A stretch of 19,037 nt of DNA. Origin: Pseudomonadota bacterium (lineage in GTDB: Bacteria > Pseudomonadota > Alphaproteobacteria > Rhizobiales > Xanthobacteraceae). Where the stretch lies: the NCBI GenBank assembly GCA_023414975.1, contig JAEZMI010000352.1, forward strand, positions 1 to 19,037, given 5' to 3'. Positions 8,294 through 16,165 of the stretch are shown one piece after another. Position numbers and translations under genes: made by a program. The notes under the pieces were generated by a model. That model saw nothing but the letters and a program-made list of their open reading frames with translations, was not told the origin of the DNA and searched no databases. Each line of letters begins with the position of its first letter. Positions within the stretch are counted from its first letter, which is position 1.

Positions 8294-8409
8294 GTTTGCT
8301 GTGCGCCTGGCTATGACGGTACGCGGGCGGCAGCACTTCGGCGTGCCCCGAGGCCGGCCGCTGGCCGGCGCCGCGGCACGACGGGCGTCGTTACTCCACG
8401 AACGATCGT

Positions 8410-8563
8410 GTCCCGGACGCTCGGAGCGTGCGCGCAGAGCGAGCCGGGACCCAGCGGAAGGGTCTTTGGCCCAAAATCTTCCTTGGGACCCAAGAATCTT
8501 TGGCCAAAGAGTTTTCTCTGGGCCCCGGATCATCGCCGCGCGCGGCGCGGCTCGTCCGGGGAA
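8410..8563. repeat. Palindromic intergenic mosaic element
   Basis: A run of nested palindromes. GTCCCGG (8410-8416) pairs with CCGGGAC (8444-8450) around the near-palindrome ACGCTCGGAGCGT (8417-8429). CCGGGACCCAG (8444-8454) is repeated inverted, with one mismatch, as CTGGGCCCCGG (8518-8528). Between these lie CTTGGGACCCAAG and the 12-bp perfect palindrome CTTTGGCCAAAG, and a further CTTTGGCCCAAA copy occurs near 8464. This is the architecture of dispersed intergenic palindromic repeats in Hyphomicrobiales genomes. Only one copy is in the window, so dispersal is inferred. Confidence 0.6.
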
Positions 8564-8728
8564 CGAGGGCTTACGTGGTCATCACCGATCTTGGGGGGCA
8601 CGACGGGCGCGGCGGGGAAAGACGTGGACGGCCGGGTCGAGCCCGATCACGACGGGGCGAGGGATGGGGGCGGGGTGAGGCCAAGGGACGGCGCGCCGGG
8701 CTCAGGCCCAAGGGCCGGGTACCGCCCG

Positions 8729-9847
8729 TCAGTCCCGCGACCAGGGCCGGAAATGCTTGGAGAGCTTCAGCCCCTGCGCCTGATAGTTGGAGCCGAGGCC
8801 CTCGCCGTAGAGGGTGCGGGGGCGCTCGATCATGCGTTCATAGACGAGGCGGCCGACGATCTGGCCGTCTTCCAGGATGAACGGCACCTCGCGCGAGCGC
8901 ACTTCCAGCACCGCGCGTGCGCCCGAACCGCCGGCGGCGTCATGGCCGAAGCCGGGATCGAAGAAGCCGGCATAGTGCACGCGGAATTCGCCGACCAGCG
9001 GGTCGAACGGCACCATCTCGGCGGCATGGCTCGGCGGCACATGCACGGCTTCCTTGGAGGCGAGGATGTAGAAGGCGTCGGGATCGAGCACCAGCTCGCG
9101 GCGCCCGCGCGTCACCAGGGGCTCCCAGAAATCCTCGACCTCGCAGGCCGCGCGGCGGTCCACGTCGATCACCGCCGTGTGCCGCTTGGCGCGGAAGCCG
9201 AGCAGGCCGCCGAAACCCGCGCCGGAGAGGTCCACACTGACGGCGATGCCGCCGCCGGCCGTGTCCGGCGTCGCGCTGTCGACCAGCCGGTCGGCGCTGT
9301 TGAGGGCGGCGAGCGCGGCTTCATCCAGGCGCGCATCGCCGCGCCGGAACCGGATCTGCGACAGGCGCGAACCCTGCCGCGCCAGAATGGGGAAGGTGCG
9401 CGGGCTGATCTCCAGATAGAGCTTGCCCTCATAGCCCGCGGGCACGATGTCGAAGGCGCGCGAGCGGTCGGCGATGACGCGGGTGAACACGTCGAGCCGC
9501 CCGGTGGAGCTTTTCGGGTTGGCCGAGGCGGCGATGTCGGCGGGCAGCGCCAGCGCCTCTTCCAGCTCGACGAGATAGACGCAACCGGTCTCCAGCACCT
9601 CGCCTTCGGTGAGGTCGAGCTTGTGCAGGGCGAGGCGCCCCAGCCGGTCCGCCACCGTCTCGGTCGGGCCGGGCAGGAAGCTCGCGCGGATGCGCCAGGC
9701 GGTGGGGCCGAGCCGCAGGTCGAGGCTGGCCGGCTGCACCTGGTCGCCGTCGAAGGGACGCGCCGTGCGGATGGCGCCCCGCGCGGCCAGTGCCTCGATG
9801 GCATGGCCGGGCAGGATGCCCTCGCCGATGAGACCCGATTGCGTCAC
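8729..9847 (-). CDS. dcd: 2'-deoxycytidine 5'-triphosphate deaminase, tandem-domain alphaproteobacterial form
   Basis: A 372-residue enzyme that deaminates dCTP to dUTP, supplying dUMP for thymidylate synthesis. It is about twice the length of the standard single-domain Dcd (about 190 residues), with two trimeric-dUTPase-fold halves in tandem. The first half shows QVQPASLDLRLG (37-47), KSSTGRLDV (112-120) and AGYEGKLYLE (137-146). The second shows SKEAVHVPP (264-272), FFDPGFG (295-301) and VLEVRSREVPFILEDGQ (313-329). The GTG at 9847 was chosen because GGGAG lies a few bases upstream and the protein then begins VTQSGLIGEGILPG. An in-frame ATG at 9892 would add 15 residues that overlap the region between the divergent genes. 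It is divergent from metZ. Confidence 0.88.
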   Translation of the reverse strand: MTQSGLIGEGILPGHAIEALAARGAIRTARPFDGDQVQPASLDLRLGPTAWRIRASFLPGPTETVADRLGRLALHKLDLTEGEVLETGCVYLVELEEALALPADIAASANPKSSTGRLDVFTRVIADRSRAFDIVPAGYEGKLYLEISPRTFPILARQGSRLSQIRFRRGDARLDEAALAALNSADRLVDSATPDTAGGGIAVSVDLSGAGFGGLLGFRAKRHTAVIDVDRRAACEVEDFWEPLVTRGRRELVLDPDAFYILASKEAVHVPPSHAAEMVPFDPLVGEFRVHYAGFFDPGFGHDAAGGSGARAVLEVRSREVPFILEDGQIVGRLVYERMIERPRTLYGEGLGSNYQAQGLKLSKHFRPWSRD

Positions 9848-9920
9848 GTCGCCCGCTCCCGTCCCCTGCCGCGCCGCCCAAGCCCGGCGCACGTTCCGTT
9901 CGGTTTAACGGACACGCCCC

Positions 9921-9950
9921 TTGACGCCAAGCCGGGTGCGGGAGTAATCC
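9921..9950 (+). promoter_or_regulatory. Candidate sigma-70 promoter of metZ
   Basis: TTGACG (9921-9926) is followed after 18 bases by TAATCC (9945-9950). Transcription would start near 9957, almost exactly at the first base of the riboswitch, which supports this placement. The -10 box is weak. Confidence 0.55.
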
Positions 9951-9956
9951 CGCCGG

Positions 9957-10016
9957 GAACGTGGTCATTTGAGCCGGCCGGCTTGCCGCCACGCTAAATA
10001 AGGTTGCTAAAAAGGT
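9957..10016 (+). ncRNA. SAM-II riboswitch (metA motif) in the metZ leader
   Basis: Recognised by its conserved layout. P1 is formed by CGTGG (9960-9964) and CCACG (9989-9993). Its loop carries TCATTTGAGCC, then GGCTTGC, and the 3' pseudoknot strand ends in the hallmark GCTAAAAAGG (10006-10015). SAM-II riboswitches bind S-adenosylmethionine through a pseudoknot and repress methionine-biosynthesis genes such as metA and metZ in alphaproteobacteria, usually by hiding the ribosome site. Here the aptamer ends 52 bases before the ribosome site GGAG (10069-10072), with a GCGCATGCGC palindrome (10029-10038) between them. Repression may therefore need an added pairing rather than direct occlusion. Confidence 0.9.
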
Positions 10017-10079
10017 CGGGGCCGCGCAGCGCATGCGCGTGGGCGTTCCCGGTCTGTCGAGAGATAGCGGAGCCGCCCG

Positions 10080-11288
10080 ATGAGCCAGAACGACAAGCTT
10101 TCCCCCGCCGAGATCGCCCAGCTTCGGCCCGACACGCGCCTCGTCCAGGGCGGTATCCTGCGCTCGCCCTTCGGCGAGACCGCCGAGGCGCTCTACCTCA
10201 CCCAGGGCTATGTCTACGACACCGCCGAGCAGGCCGAGGCCCGCTTCAAGGGCGAGGACCCCGGCTTCATCTACACGCGCTATTCCAACCCGACGGCGGC
10301 CATGTTCGAGAGCCGCCTCGCGCTGCTGGAAGGCGCGGAGGTCGCCCGCGCCACTGCCTCCGGCATGGCGGCGGTGACGGCCTCGCTGCTCTGCCAGCTC
10401 AGGAGCGGCGACCATGTGGTGGCGGCGCGCGCGCTGTTCGGCTCCTGCCGCTATGTGATCGAGGAACTGCTGCCGCGCTTCGGCGTCGCCACGACGCTGG
10501 TGGACGGCACGGACCTTTCCGCCTGGCAGGCGGCGGTGCGGCCGGAGACGAAGGTCTTTTTCCTGGAGAGCCCGACCAATCCGACGCTGGAGCTGGTCGA
10601 TATCGCCGGCGTCGCGGCGATCTCGAAGGCGGCGGGCGCCTGCCTCGTGGTGGACAACGTCTTCGCCACCCCCATGCTGCAAAGCCCGCTGGCCCTGGGG
10701 GCGGACGTCGTCGTCTACTCCGCGACCAAGCACATTGACGGGCAGGGCCGGTGCCTGGCGGGCGTCGTGCTGTGCTCGGAGAAGTTCCTTGCCGACCATC
10801 TCCAGACCTTCCTGCGCCAGACCGGCCCGTCGGTTTCGCCCTTCAATGCCTGGGTGATGCTGAAGGGGTTGGAGACCTTGCCGCTGCGCGTCGAGCGCGC
10901 GCAGGCGACCGCCACGACGCTCGCCGACCGGCTGGCGGGGCAGGGCAAGATCGGCAAGGTGATCTACCCCTACCGCGCCGACCACCCCCAGCACGCGCTC
11001 GCCAAGCGCCAGATGCGCGGGGGCGGCACGCTCGTGACCTTCGAGGTCGAGGGCGGCAAGGCGGGTGCGTTCCGCTTCCTCAACGCGCTGAAGGTGGTGC
11101 GCATCTCCAACAATCTCGGCGATGCCAAGAGCCTCATCACCCACCCCGCGACCACGACCCATCAGCGCTTCACCCCCGAGGCGCGGGCGGAAATGGGCAT
11201 TTCCGACGGCATGGTTCGCCTCTCCGTCGGCCTCGAACATGTCGACGACCTGAGCGAGGACGTCGCGCGGGCGCTGGCCGCCGTGTGA
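10080..11288 (+). CDS. metZ: O-succinylhomoserine sulfhydrylase
   Basis: A 402-residue PLP enzyme of the Cys/Met metabolism family. It condenses O-succinylhomoserine with sulfide to give homocysteine, the direct-sulfhydrylation route to methionine. Visible are YTRYSNPT (65-72, phosphate-binding Tyr/Arg), SGMAA (94-98), ESPTNPT (163-169), DNVFATP (192-198) and the PLP-lysine motif SATKHIDGQGR (214-224, Lys217). The start ATG has GGAG seven bases upstream. SAM control by the upstream riboswitch fits a methionine gene and favours metZ over the related cystathionine beta- or gamma-enzymes. O-acetylhomoserine cannot be excluded as substrate from sequence alone. apaG follows on the same strand after 133 bases. 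Confidence 0.93.
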   Translation: MSQNDKLSPAEIAQLRPDTRLVQGGILRSPFGETAEALYLTQGYVYDTAEQAEARFKGEDPGFIYTRYSNPTAAMFESRLALLEGAEVARATASGMAAVTASLLCQLRSGDHVVAARALFGSCRYVIEELLPRFGVATTLVDGTDLSAWQAAVRPETKVFFLESPTNPTLELVDIAGVAAISKAAGACLVVDNVFATPMLQSPLALGADVVVYSATKHIDGQGRCLAGVVLCSEKFLADHLQTFLRQTGPSVSPFNAWVMLKGLETLPLRVERAQATATTLADRLAGQGKIGKVIYPYRADHPQHALAKRQMRGGGTLVTFEVEGGKAGAFRFLNALKVVRISNNLGDAKSLITHPATTTHQRFTPEARAEMGISDGMVRLSVGLEHVDDLSEDVARALAAV

Positions 11289-11421
11289 CCGCCCGGCGCG
11301 GTGCGGCGGGGCGACGACGTCCCGCCCGGCGGCGCAGATTTGTTCCCGGCGGGCGCGTCCTCCCCCTTGCCTTGCCTCCGGCGCGCCTTTCATTAACACA
11401 GGAGAAGAGTTGGAGACGGGC

Positions 11422-11814
11422 ATGTACCGAGCGACCACGCGGGGCGTTCAGATCACGGTGACGCCGCGCTTCGCGCCGGAGCGATCCGACCCCGAGCGCG
11501 GGCAGTATTTCTGGTCCTACACGGTCGAGATCCTCAATCTGGGCGCCGAGGCCGTCCAGCTCCGGGCGCGGCACTGGGTCATCACCGATGCGCTGGGCCG
11601 GGTGCAGGAAGTGCGGGGGGCGGGCGTCGTCGGCGAACAGCCGGTGCTGCCGCCGGGGGGCCATTTCGAATATACGAGCGGCGTCCCGCTGCCGACCGCG
11701 ACCGGCATCATGGAGGGCCGGTACGACATGGTCACGCAGGCCGGCGAACCCTTCGACGCGGCCGTTCCCGCCTTCTCGCTCGACCTTCCCGGCCTCGCGC
11801 GGACGCTGAATTGA
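11422..11814 (+). CDS. apaG: ApaG domain protein
   Basis: A 130-residue protein of the ApaG/DUF525 family, an Ig-like beta-sandwich. Conserved features are YFWSYTVEILN (32-42), RHWVITDALG (54-63) and EVRGAGVVGEQPVLPPG (67-83), followed by FEYTSGVPLPT and GRYDM. ApaG is linked to cobalt/magnesium resistance in enterobacteria and has a fold like the F-box-associated domain, but its biochemical role is not settled. The ATG at 11422 has GGAGA (11412-11416) at good spacing and gives the usual length. A TTG at 11410 with its own AGGAGA is the alternative and adds four residues. metZ next to apaG is a familiar alphaproteobacterial arrangement. Confidence 0.9.
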   Translation: MYRATTRGVQITVTPRFAPERSDPERGQYFWSYTVEILNLGAEAVQLRARHWVITDALGRVQEVRGAGVVGEQPVLPPGGHFEYTSGVPLPTATGIMEGRYDMVTQAGEPFDAAVPAFSLDLPGLARTLN

Positions 11815-11958
11815 CCGGCGGACGGCGCGCCGCGCCGCGGCGTGCCATCGCCAGCTTCCGGCGCGCGGGCGAAGCGGCTATGGTGCAGGCCTTCGCTGCC
11901 CGTCCCCGCCGCGCCATTCGCCGAGCCCTCTCGCCTTGAGCAACGGTCTGCCCCACCC

Positions 11959-13410
11959 GTGATCGACCTGCGCCCGATCGCCGCCATACTGGGCGTTCTG
12001 CTCGCCGTGCTCGGCACGACCATGATGATCCCCGCTCTCGTGGACCTCATCGCCGGCGAGCGCGATTTCCTCGCCTATGCGGCCAGCGCCGTCATCACCG
12101 CCTTTGTCGGGTTGTCGCTCTGGCTGGCGGGCCGCTCGGGCGAGGTGGAACGGCTGAGCATCCGGCAGGTCTTCATCCTGACGGCCGCGAGCTGGGTGCT
12201 GCTCTCGTTCTTCGCGGCCATTCCCTTCATGTGGGGCGAGGCGAACCTGAACTTCGCCGACGCCTATTTCGAGGCGATGAGCGGGCTGACCACCACCGGC
12301 GCCACGGTCGTCTCCAACCTCGACACCCGCCCGCCCGGCGTGCTGATCTGGCGCGCCTTCCTGCACTGGTACGGCGGCATCGGCATCATCGTCATGGCGA
12401 TGGCGCTGCTGCCCATGCTGCATATCGGCGGGATGCAGCTGTTCCGCGCCGAATCCTCCGACAAATCGGAGAAGGTGCTGCCGCGCGCGGGGCAGATGGC
12501 GAAGGGCATTCTCGGCAGCTACCTGCTGCTCACCTTCGTGTGCGCGCTGACCTATGCCTTTCTCGGCATGAGCGTCTTCGACGCCGTCGCCCACGCCATG
12601 TCGACCATCTCCACGGGCGGGTTTTCCACGCACGACGCCTCGATCGGCTTCTTCAAGAGCGCGGCCATCGACTATGCGGCGATCGTTTTCATGCTCGCCG
12701 GCTCGCTGCCCTTCGTGCTGTATCTGCGGGTGCTCGCGGGCGATTTCAGCCGCATCTTCGCCAATACCGAGGTGCGGCTGTTCCTCACGCTGGTCGCCGT
12801 CTTCACGCTGATCTCAACGTTCCAGCAGGTGAGCGGGGGCATCGCGCTGGGCGAGACGGCGCTGCGGCAGGCGCTGTTCAACGTCGTCTCGCTGATGTCG
12901 ACCACCGGCTTCGTCATGGTGGACTACACCCATTGGGGGCCGCCGACCGACGCGCTCTACTTCGTCGTCATGTTCCTCGGCGCCTGCACCGGCTCCACCG
13001 CCGGCGGCATGAAGACCTTCCGCATCGCCATTCTCGGCTCGGCGCTGGTGCAGCACCTCAAGCGCATCATCTACCCGAGCGGCGTGTTCCCGGTGCGCTA
13101 TGGCGGCAAGCCGATCGGCGACGAGGTGGTGGCGTCGGTGCTCGGCTTCGCCTTCCTCTATCTCGCCAGTTTCCTCATCATCGCCATCGCCATCAACAGT
13201 CTCGGCTTCGATCTTCTGTCGGCGCTGTCGCTGTCGATCACCTCGCTGGCCAATGCGGGGCCGGGGCTCGGCCCGCAGGTGGGGCCGGCGATGAACTTCG
13301 CCAGCCTGCCCGACCATGTCGTCTGGCTGCTCTCCTTCGCCATGCTGCTGGGCCGGCTGGAATTGTTCACCGTTCTCGTGCTGATCCTGCCGAGTTTCTG
13401 GCGGCGCTAG
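11959..13410 (+). CDS. trkH: TrkH-type potassium uptake channel subunit
   Basis: A 483-residue integral membrane protein, the same length as E. coli TrkH, of the TrkH/KtrB/HKT superfamily. It has four pore-loop repeats whose filters read TTTGAT (111-116), STGGFS (218-223), STTGFV (314-319) and NAGPGL (432-437), plus the conserved GACTGSTAGGMKTFR (341-355). It forms a potassium channel that is gated by a cytoplasmic NAD/nucleotide-binding TrkA subunit, for which no gene is in the window. The GTG at 11959 (VIDLRPIAAI) was chosen for family length. An in-frame ATG at 11842 would add 39 polar, proline/arginine-rich residues before the first membrane helix. No good ribosome site supports either start. 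Confidence 0.93.
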   Translation: MIDLRPIAAILGVLLAVLGTTMMIPALVDLIAGERDFLAYAASAVITAFVGLSLWLAGRSGEVERLSIRQVFILTAASWVLLSFFAAIPFMWGEANLNFADAYFEAMSGLTTTGATVVSNLDTRPPGVLIWRAFLHWYGGIGIIVMAMALLPMLHIGGMQLFRAESSDKSEKVLPRAGQMAKGILGSYLLLTFVCALTYAFLGMSVFDAVAHAMSTISTGGFSTHDASIGFFKSAAIDYAAIVFMLAGSLPFVLYLRVLAGDFSRIFANTEVRLFLTLVAVFTLISTFQQVSGGIALGETALRQALFNVVSLMSTTGFVMVDYTHWGPPTDALYFVVMFLGACTGSTAGGMKTFRIAILGSALVQHLKRIIYPSGVFPVRYGGKPIGDEVVASVLGFAFLYLASFLIIAIAINSLGFDLLSALSLSITSLANAGPGLGPQVGPAMNFASLPDHVVWLLSFAMLLGRLELFTVLVLILPSFWRR

Positions 13411-13469
13411 TTGGGCGGTGCAGCAAACCCCTTTATGCTGGCGACCTGACCGCGACGGGGACTGCCTCC

Positions 13470-14633
13470 ATGCTTGCCGCACGAACGACGACCGAGGAAC
13501 TGCTCGCCTACCTCGTCGCCTTCGACACCACGAGCCGCAATTCCAACCTCGCCCTGATCGACTTCGTGCGCGACTACCTCGCCGCCTACGGGGTGGAGAG
13601 CGTCATCATCCCGGAGGCGAGCGGGCAGAAGGCCAGCCTCTTCGCCACCATCGGGCCGAAGGATGTCGGCGGCGTCTGCCTCTCCGGCCATTCCGACGTG
13701 GTGCCGGTGGATGGTCAGCCCTGGAGCACCGATCCCTTCACGCTGACGCCCAAGGACGACCGCGTCTATGGCCGCGGCTCCTGCGACATGAAGGGCTTCG
13801 TCGCCACCTGCCTCGCCATGGTGCCGCAGATGACGGCGGCAAAGCTCGCGACCCCGATCCATCTTCTCGTCTCCTATGACGAGGAGATCGGCTGCACCGG
13901 CGTGGTGCCCGCCGTGCGCCGGCTGGGGGTGGATCTTCCGCTGCCGCGCGCGTGCATCGTCGGCGAGCCGACCTCGATGCGGGTGGTGGACGCGCACAAA
14001 TCGGGCATCGCCTATATGACCACCGTGACCGGGCGGGAGGCGCATTCCTCCATGCCGCAGCTCGGCGCCAATGCGATCTTCGCCGCGGCCGAGCTGGTCG
14101 GCGAACTCGACCGCATCCGCGCCGACCTGATCGCGGCGGGGGACCCGAGCGGACGGTTCGATCCCCCGAATACGACGCTGCAGGTGACGGTGATCGACGG
14201 CGGCACGGCCGGGAACATCGTGCCGCGCCAATGCGCCATCCGGTGGAATGTGCGTGGCCTGCCGGGATTCGACGAGGCGGCGCTGCTCAGCCGCTTTGCC
14301 GCCTTTGCCGAGGGCACGGTGCTGCCGAAGCTGCGGGCGAGCGCGCCCGAGGCCAGCATCACCACGGACTTTATCTACAAGGTGCCGCCGCTCGCGCCGC
14401 AGACCGGCTCGCAGGCCGAGCTTCTGGCGCTGCGCCTCGCCGGGCAGAACCGCACCTATACGGTCGCCTATGGCACCGAAGGCGGGCACTTCCAGGCGCA
14501 GGGCATTCCCACCGTGATCTGCGGGCCGGGCTCGATCGACCAGGCGCACAAGCCGGACGAGTTCATCGAGGTGAGCCAGTTGCGCGCCTGCGAACGGTTC
14601 CTCGCGGGGCTGATCGCCGAGTGCGCGGCGTAG
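13470..14633 (+). CDS. argE: Acetylornithine deacetylase
   Basis: A 387-residue M20-family zinc hydrolase that removes the acetyl group from N2-acetylornithine to give ornithine for arginine synthesis. Metal and catalytic motifs are LSGHSDVVPVDGQPW (71-85, His74 and catalytic Asp76), GRGSCDMKGF (101-110, Asp106), YDEEIGCTG (136-144, catalytic Glu138/metal Glu139), GEPTSM (165-170) and a C-terminal AHKPDEF carrying the last metal histidine. GREAHSS (188-194) begins the dimerisation domain. DapE (succinyl-diaminopimelate desuccinylase) is the closest alternative; the overall sequence reads as ArgE. The start ATG lies 59 bases after trkH. The open frame continues far upstream inside trkH but is a shadow there. 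argD and argF lie nearby on the other strand. Confidence 0.9.
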   Translation: MLAARTTTEELLAYLVAFDTTSRNSNLALIDFVRDYLAAYGVESVIIPEASGQKASLFATIGPKDVGGVCLSGHSDVVPVDGQPWSTDPFTLTPKDDRVYGRGSCDMKGFVATCLAMVPQMTAAKLATPIHLLVSYDEEIGCTGVVPAVRRLGVDLPLPRACIVGEPTSMRVVDAHKSGIAYMTTVTGREAHSSMPQLGANAIFAAAELVGELDRIRADLIAAGDPSGRFDPPNTTLQVTVIDGGTAGNIVPRQCAIRWNVRGLPGFDEAALLSRFAAFAEGTVLPKLRASAPEASITTDFIYKVPPLAPQTGSQAELLALRLAGQNRTYTVAYGTEGGHFQAQGIPTVICGPGSIDQAHKPDEFIEVSQLRACERFLAGLIAECAA

Positions 14634-14937
14634 GGGCCTTCTAGGGGCGCGTCATCCCGGACGGCCGCACCCGATGCCGGCACCGGGTGTCCGCAGGCAG
14701 GTGAAGGACGCGGGGTATCGCCCCTCACACCTCGTCATCCCGGACGGCTGCAGGCCGATCCGGGATCGGGTGCCGCGTTGAGCGCAGGACGTTGGGTGCA
14801 GGGCGCGGAGCGGGAGCCGATCCCGGCTCTGCGGCTTCGCCAGAGCCTGCCCTTGGGCTTGCCGAAGGCAAGACCCGAGGGACCGGGATGACGCCTGATG
14901 AGGAGCGGTGGCCGAGGGGGAACCCCAGCCGCGCCCG
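14634..14937. repeat. Palindromic intergenic mosaic between convergent argE and hslO
   Basis: The whole 304-base gap is repeat-like. CGTCATCCCGGACGGC occurs twice in direct orientation (14650-14665 and 14733-14748), and its inverted end CCGGGATGACG closes the element at 14883-14893. Internal hairpins are GGCTCTG/CAGAGCC (14825-14831 with 14841-14847) and CTTGCC-GAA-GGCAAG (14858-14872), the latter extended by GGG/CCC. CGTCATCCCGG...CCGGGATGACG ends are common in dispersed intergenic repeats of Hyphomicrobiales. The transcript would be highly structured on both strands and may help terminate both convergent genes, although no T tract is present. Confidence 0.7.
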
Positions 14938-15960
14938 TCAGTTAGCGGGCGCGTCCCCGCCTTCATCCGCCCCCACCACATCCTCGACCCTGAAGCCGTA
15001 GTTCCGGCCGCAGAACTCGCAGGTGACGGTGATGCGGCCATCCTCGACGAGGCTCTCGCGCTCCTCGCGCGAAAAGCTCTTCAGCACGCCCTCCACCCGC
15101 TCCTGCGAGCAGGAGCATTTGGCGACCACGGCCTCGGCATCGAAGACGCGCACGCCGCGCTCGTGGAACAGCCGGTAGAGCAGGCGTTCGCTGGAAAGCT
15201 CGCTGTCCACCAGCTCGACATCCTCCAGCGTGCCGACGAGCGACTGCGCCTCCATCCAGGCGTCGTCGTCGTCCGCCTGCGGCAGCTCGGTGCCCTCCGG
15301 CGCGTCGCCGGGGTGGAGATCGACGGGGCGCAGCCTTCCGCCCTCGGTTGGCAGGAACTGGACCATCAGCCCGCCGGCGCGCCAGGAGGAGGCGGCGCCG
15401 CCCGCATGCATCTCTTCCGCCACGGCGAGGCGCACGCGCGTCGGGATCTGTTCCGACTGGGTGAAATATTGATGCGCGGCCGCTTCCAGCCCCGCGCCTT
15501 CCAGCGCCACGACGCCCTGATAGCGATTGACGCTGAGGCCCTGGTCGATGGTCATGGCGAGGTGGCCGTGGCCGAGCAGCGCGCCGCTATCCGTGCCGAG
15601 ACCGGCCGCCTGAAGGGCGGCGAGACGCTCCGCGTCGAAGCGGGCATAGGCGCGCACGTCCTGCGGGGCGGTGAAGTCCACCACCAGCAGGTCGACGGGG
15701 CCATCAGTCCGGGTCTGCAGGATGAAGCGGCCGGTGATCTTCAGCGTCGAGCCGAGCAGCACGGTGAGCGCCACCGCCTCGCCCAGCAGGCGCTTCACCA
15801 CCGGCGGGTAATCATGATGGGCGAGCACGGCGTCGAGCGTCGTGCCCAGGCGCACGACCCGGCCGCGCACGTCGAGCCCGTCGACGTGGAAGGGGGTCAC
15901 GCGGTCATCCACCGCCTCGGCGGAGGGGGCGCGGGAAAGAAATTCGGGATGTTCTGTCAT
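14938..15960 (-). CDS. hslO: Redox-regulated chaperone Hsp33
   Basis: A 340-residue cytosolic holdase chaperone, activated when oxidative stress releases zinc from its C-terminal cysteine cluster. The four zinc ligands are visible as CSC (Cys282, Cys284) and CEFC (Cys314, Cys317), the canonical C-X-C/C-X2-C redox switch. The protein is somewhat longer than the roughly 290 residues of E. coli Hsp33, as is usual for alphaproteobacteria, with an N-terminal extension and an acidic tail (VEDVVGADEGGD). The ATG at 15960 (MTEHPEFLSR) was chosen; the frame is open further upstream but reads through repeat sequence. It is 205 bases downstream of argF on the same strand, an arrangement often seen in Hyphomicrobiales. 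It may be cotranscribed or have its own promoter. Confidence 0.93.
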   Translation of the reverse strand: MTEHPEFLSRAPSAEAVDDRVTPFHVDGLDVRGRVVRLGTTLDAVLAHHDYPPVVKRLLGEAVALTVLLGSTLKITGRFILQTRTDGPVDLLVVDFTAPQDVRAYARFDAERLAALQAAGLGTDSGALLGHGHLAMTIDQGLSVNRYQGVVALEGAGLEAAAHQYFTQSEQIPTRVRLAVAEEMHAGGAASSWRAGGLMVQFLPTEGGRLRPVDLHPGDAPEGTELPQADDDDAWMEAQSLVGTLEDVELVDSELSSERLLYRLFHERGVRVFDAEAVVAKCSCSQERVEGVLKSFSREERESLVEDGRITVTCEFCGRNYGFRVEDVVGADEGGDAPAN

Positions 15961-16091
15961 GTCGCCCGCCCATATGGGTGCGAGGGAGAAGTTTCGCGAG
16001 GGGCCGCGATCAAGCCGCGCGCGAGGCCGGAGGCGTGATGAGAGGCCCGGCCGGGAAGCTCCCGCGCGGGAGCCTATCCGCACGGGAACAT

Positions 16092-16123
16092 GCCTTCGCC
16101 GGGATCCGACCCCCGGCGAAGGC
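16092..16123. repeat. Perfect 12-bp hairpin in the argF-hslO gap
   Basis: GCCTTCGCCGGG (16092-16103) and CCCGGCGAAGGC (16112-16123) form a perfect stem with an 8-base loop. No T tract follows on either strand, so it is not a classical terminator. The sequence resembles the palindromic intergenic elements elsewhere in the window (CCGGGAT cores). It could stabilise the argF mRNA end or attenuate hslO. Confidence 0.6.
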
Positions 16124-16165
16124 CGGGATTGCCCGCTCAAGCCTGCCCCGCTCGGGTTTGCCCGC

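Larger units (their letters stand above)
8199..8728. other. Gene-free 530-base intergenic region
   Basis: This region lies downstream of dcd and upstream of the oxidoreductase gene (both minus strand). It holds a putative operator (8254-8293) and a palindromic mosaic (8410-8563). The remainder (8564-8728) is G-rich with a small GGCCC/GGGCC hairpin (8705-8716) and no T run. Reading frames stay open here on both strands, but their translations are arginine/glycine/alanine-rich with no domain and no plausible ribosome site. Confidence 0.7.

Noticed and set aside
8255..9997. Open frames across the 8199-8728 gap and opposite dcd
   Set aside because: The translation runs through palindromic repeat sequence and then antisense to dcd. 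No ribosome site or domain is visible.
11289..11410. GC-rich inverted repeats between metZ and apaG as a terminator
   Set aside because: The stems are imperfect and not followed by a convincing T tract. The genes may be cotranscribed.
12231..13469. Possible N-terminal extension of argE (one long frame of 800 codons)
   Set aside because: The upstream 413 codons are the out-of-frame shadow of trkH. ArgE has its normal length and N terminus from 13470, so this is not a fusion.
14629..14648. Short direct repeat TAGGGGC at the end of argE as an attachment site
   Set aside because: Only 7 bases, one copy overlapping the stop codon, with no integrase or tRNA nearby.
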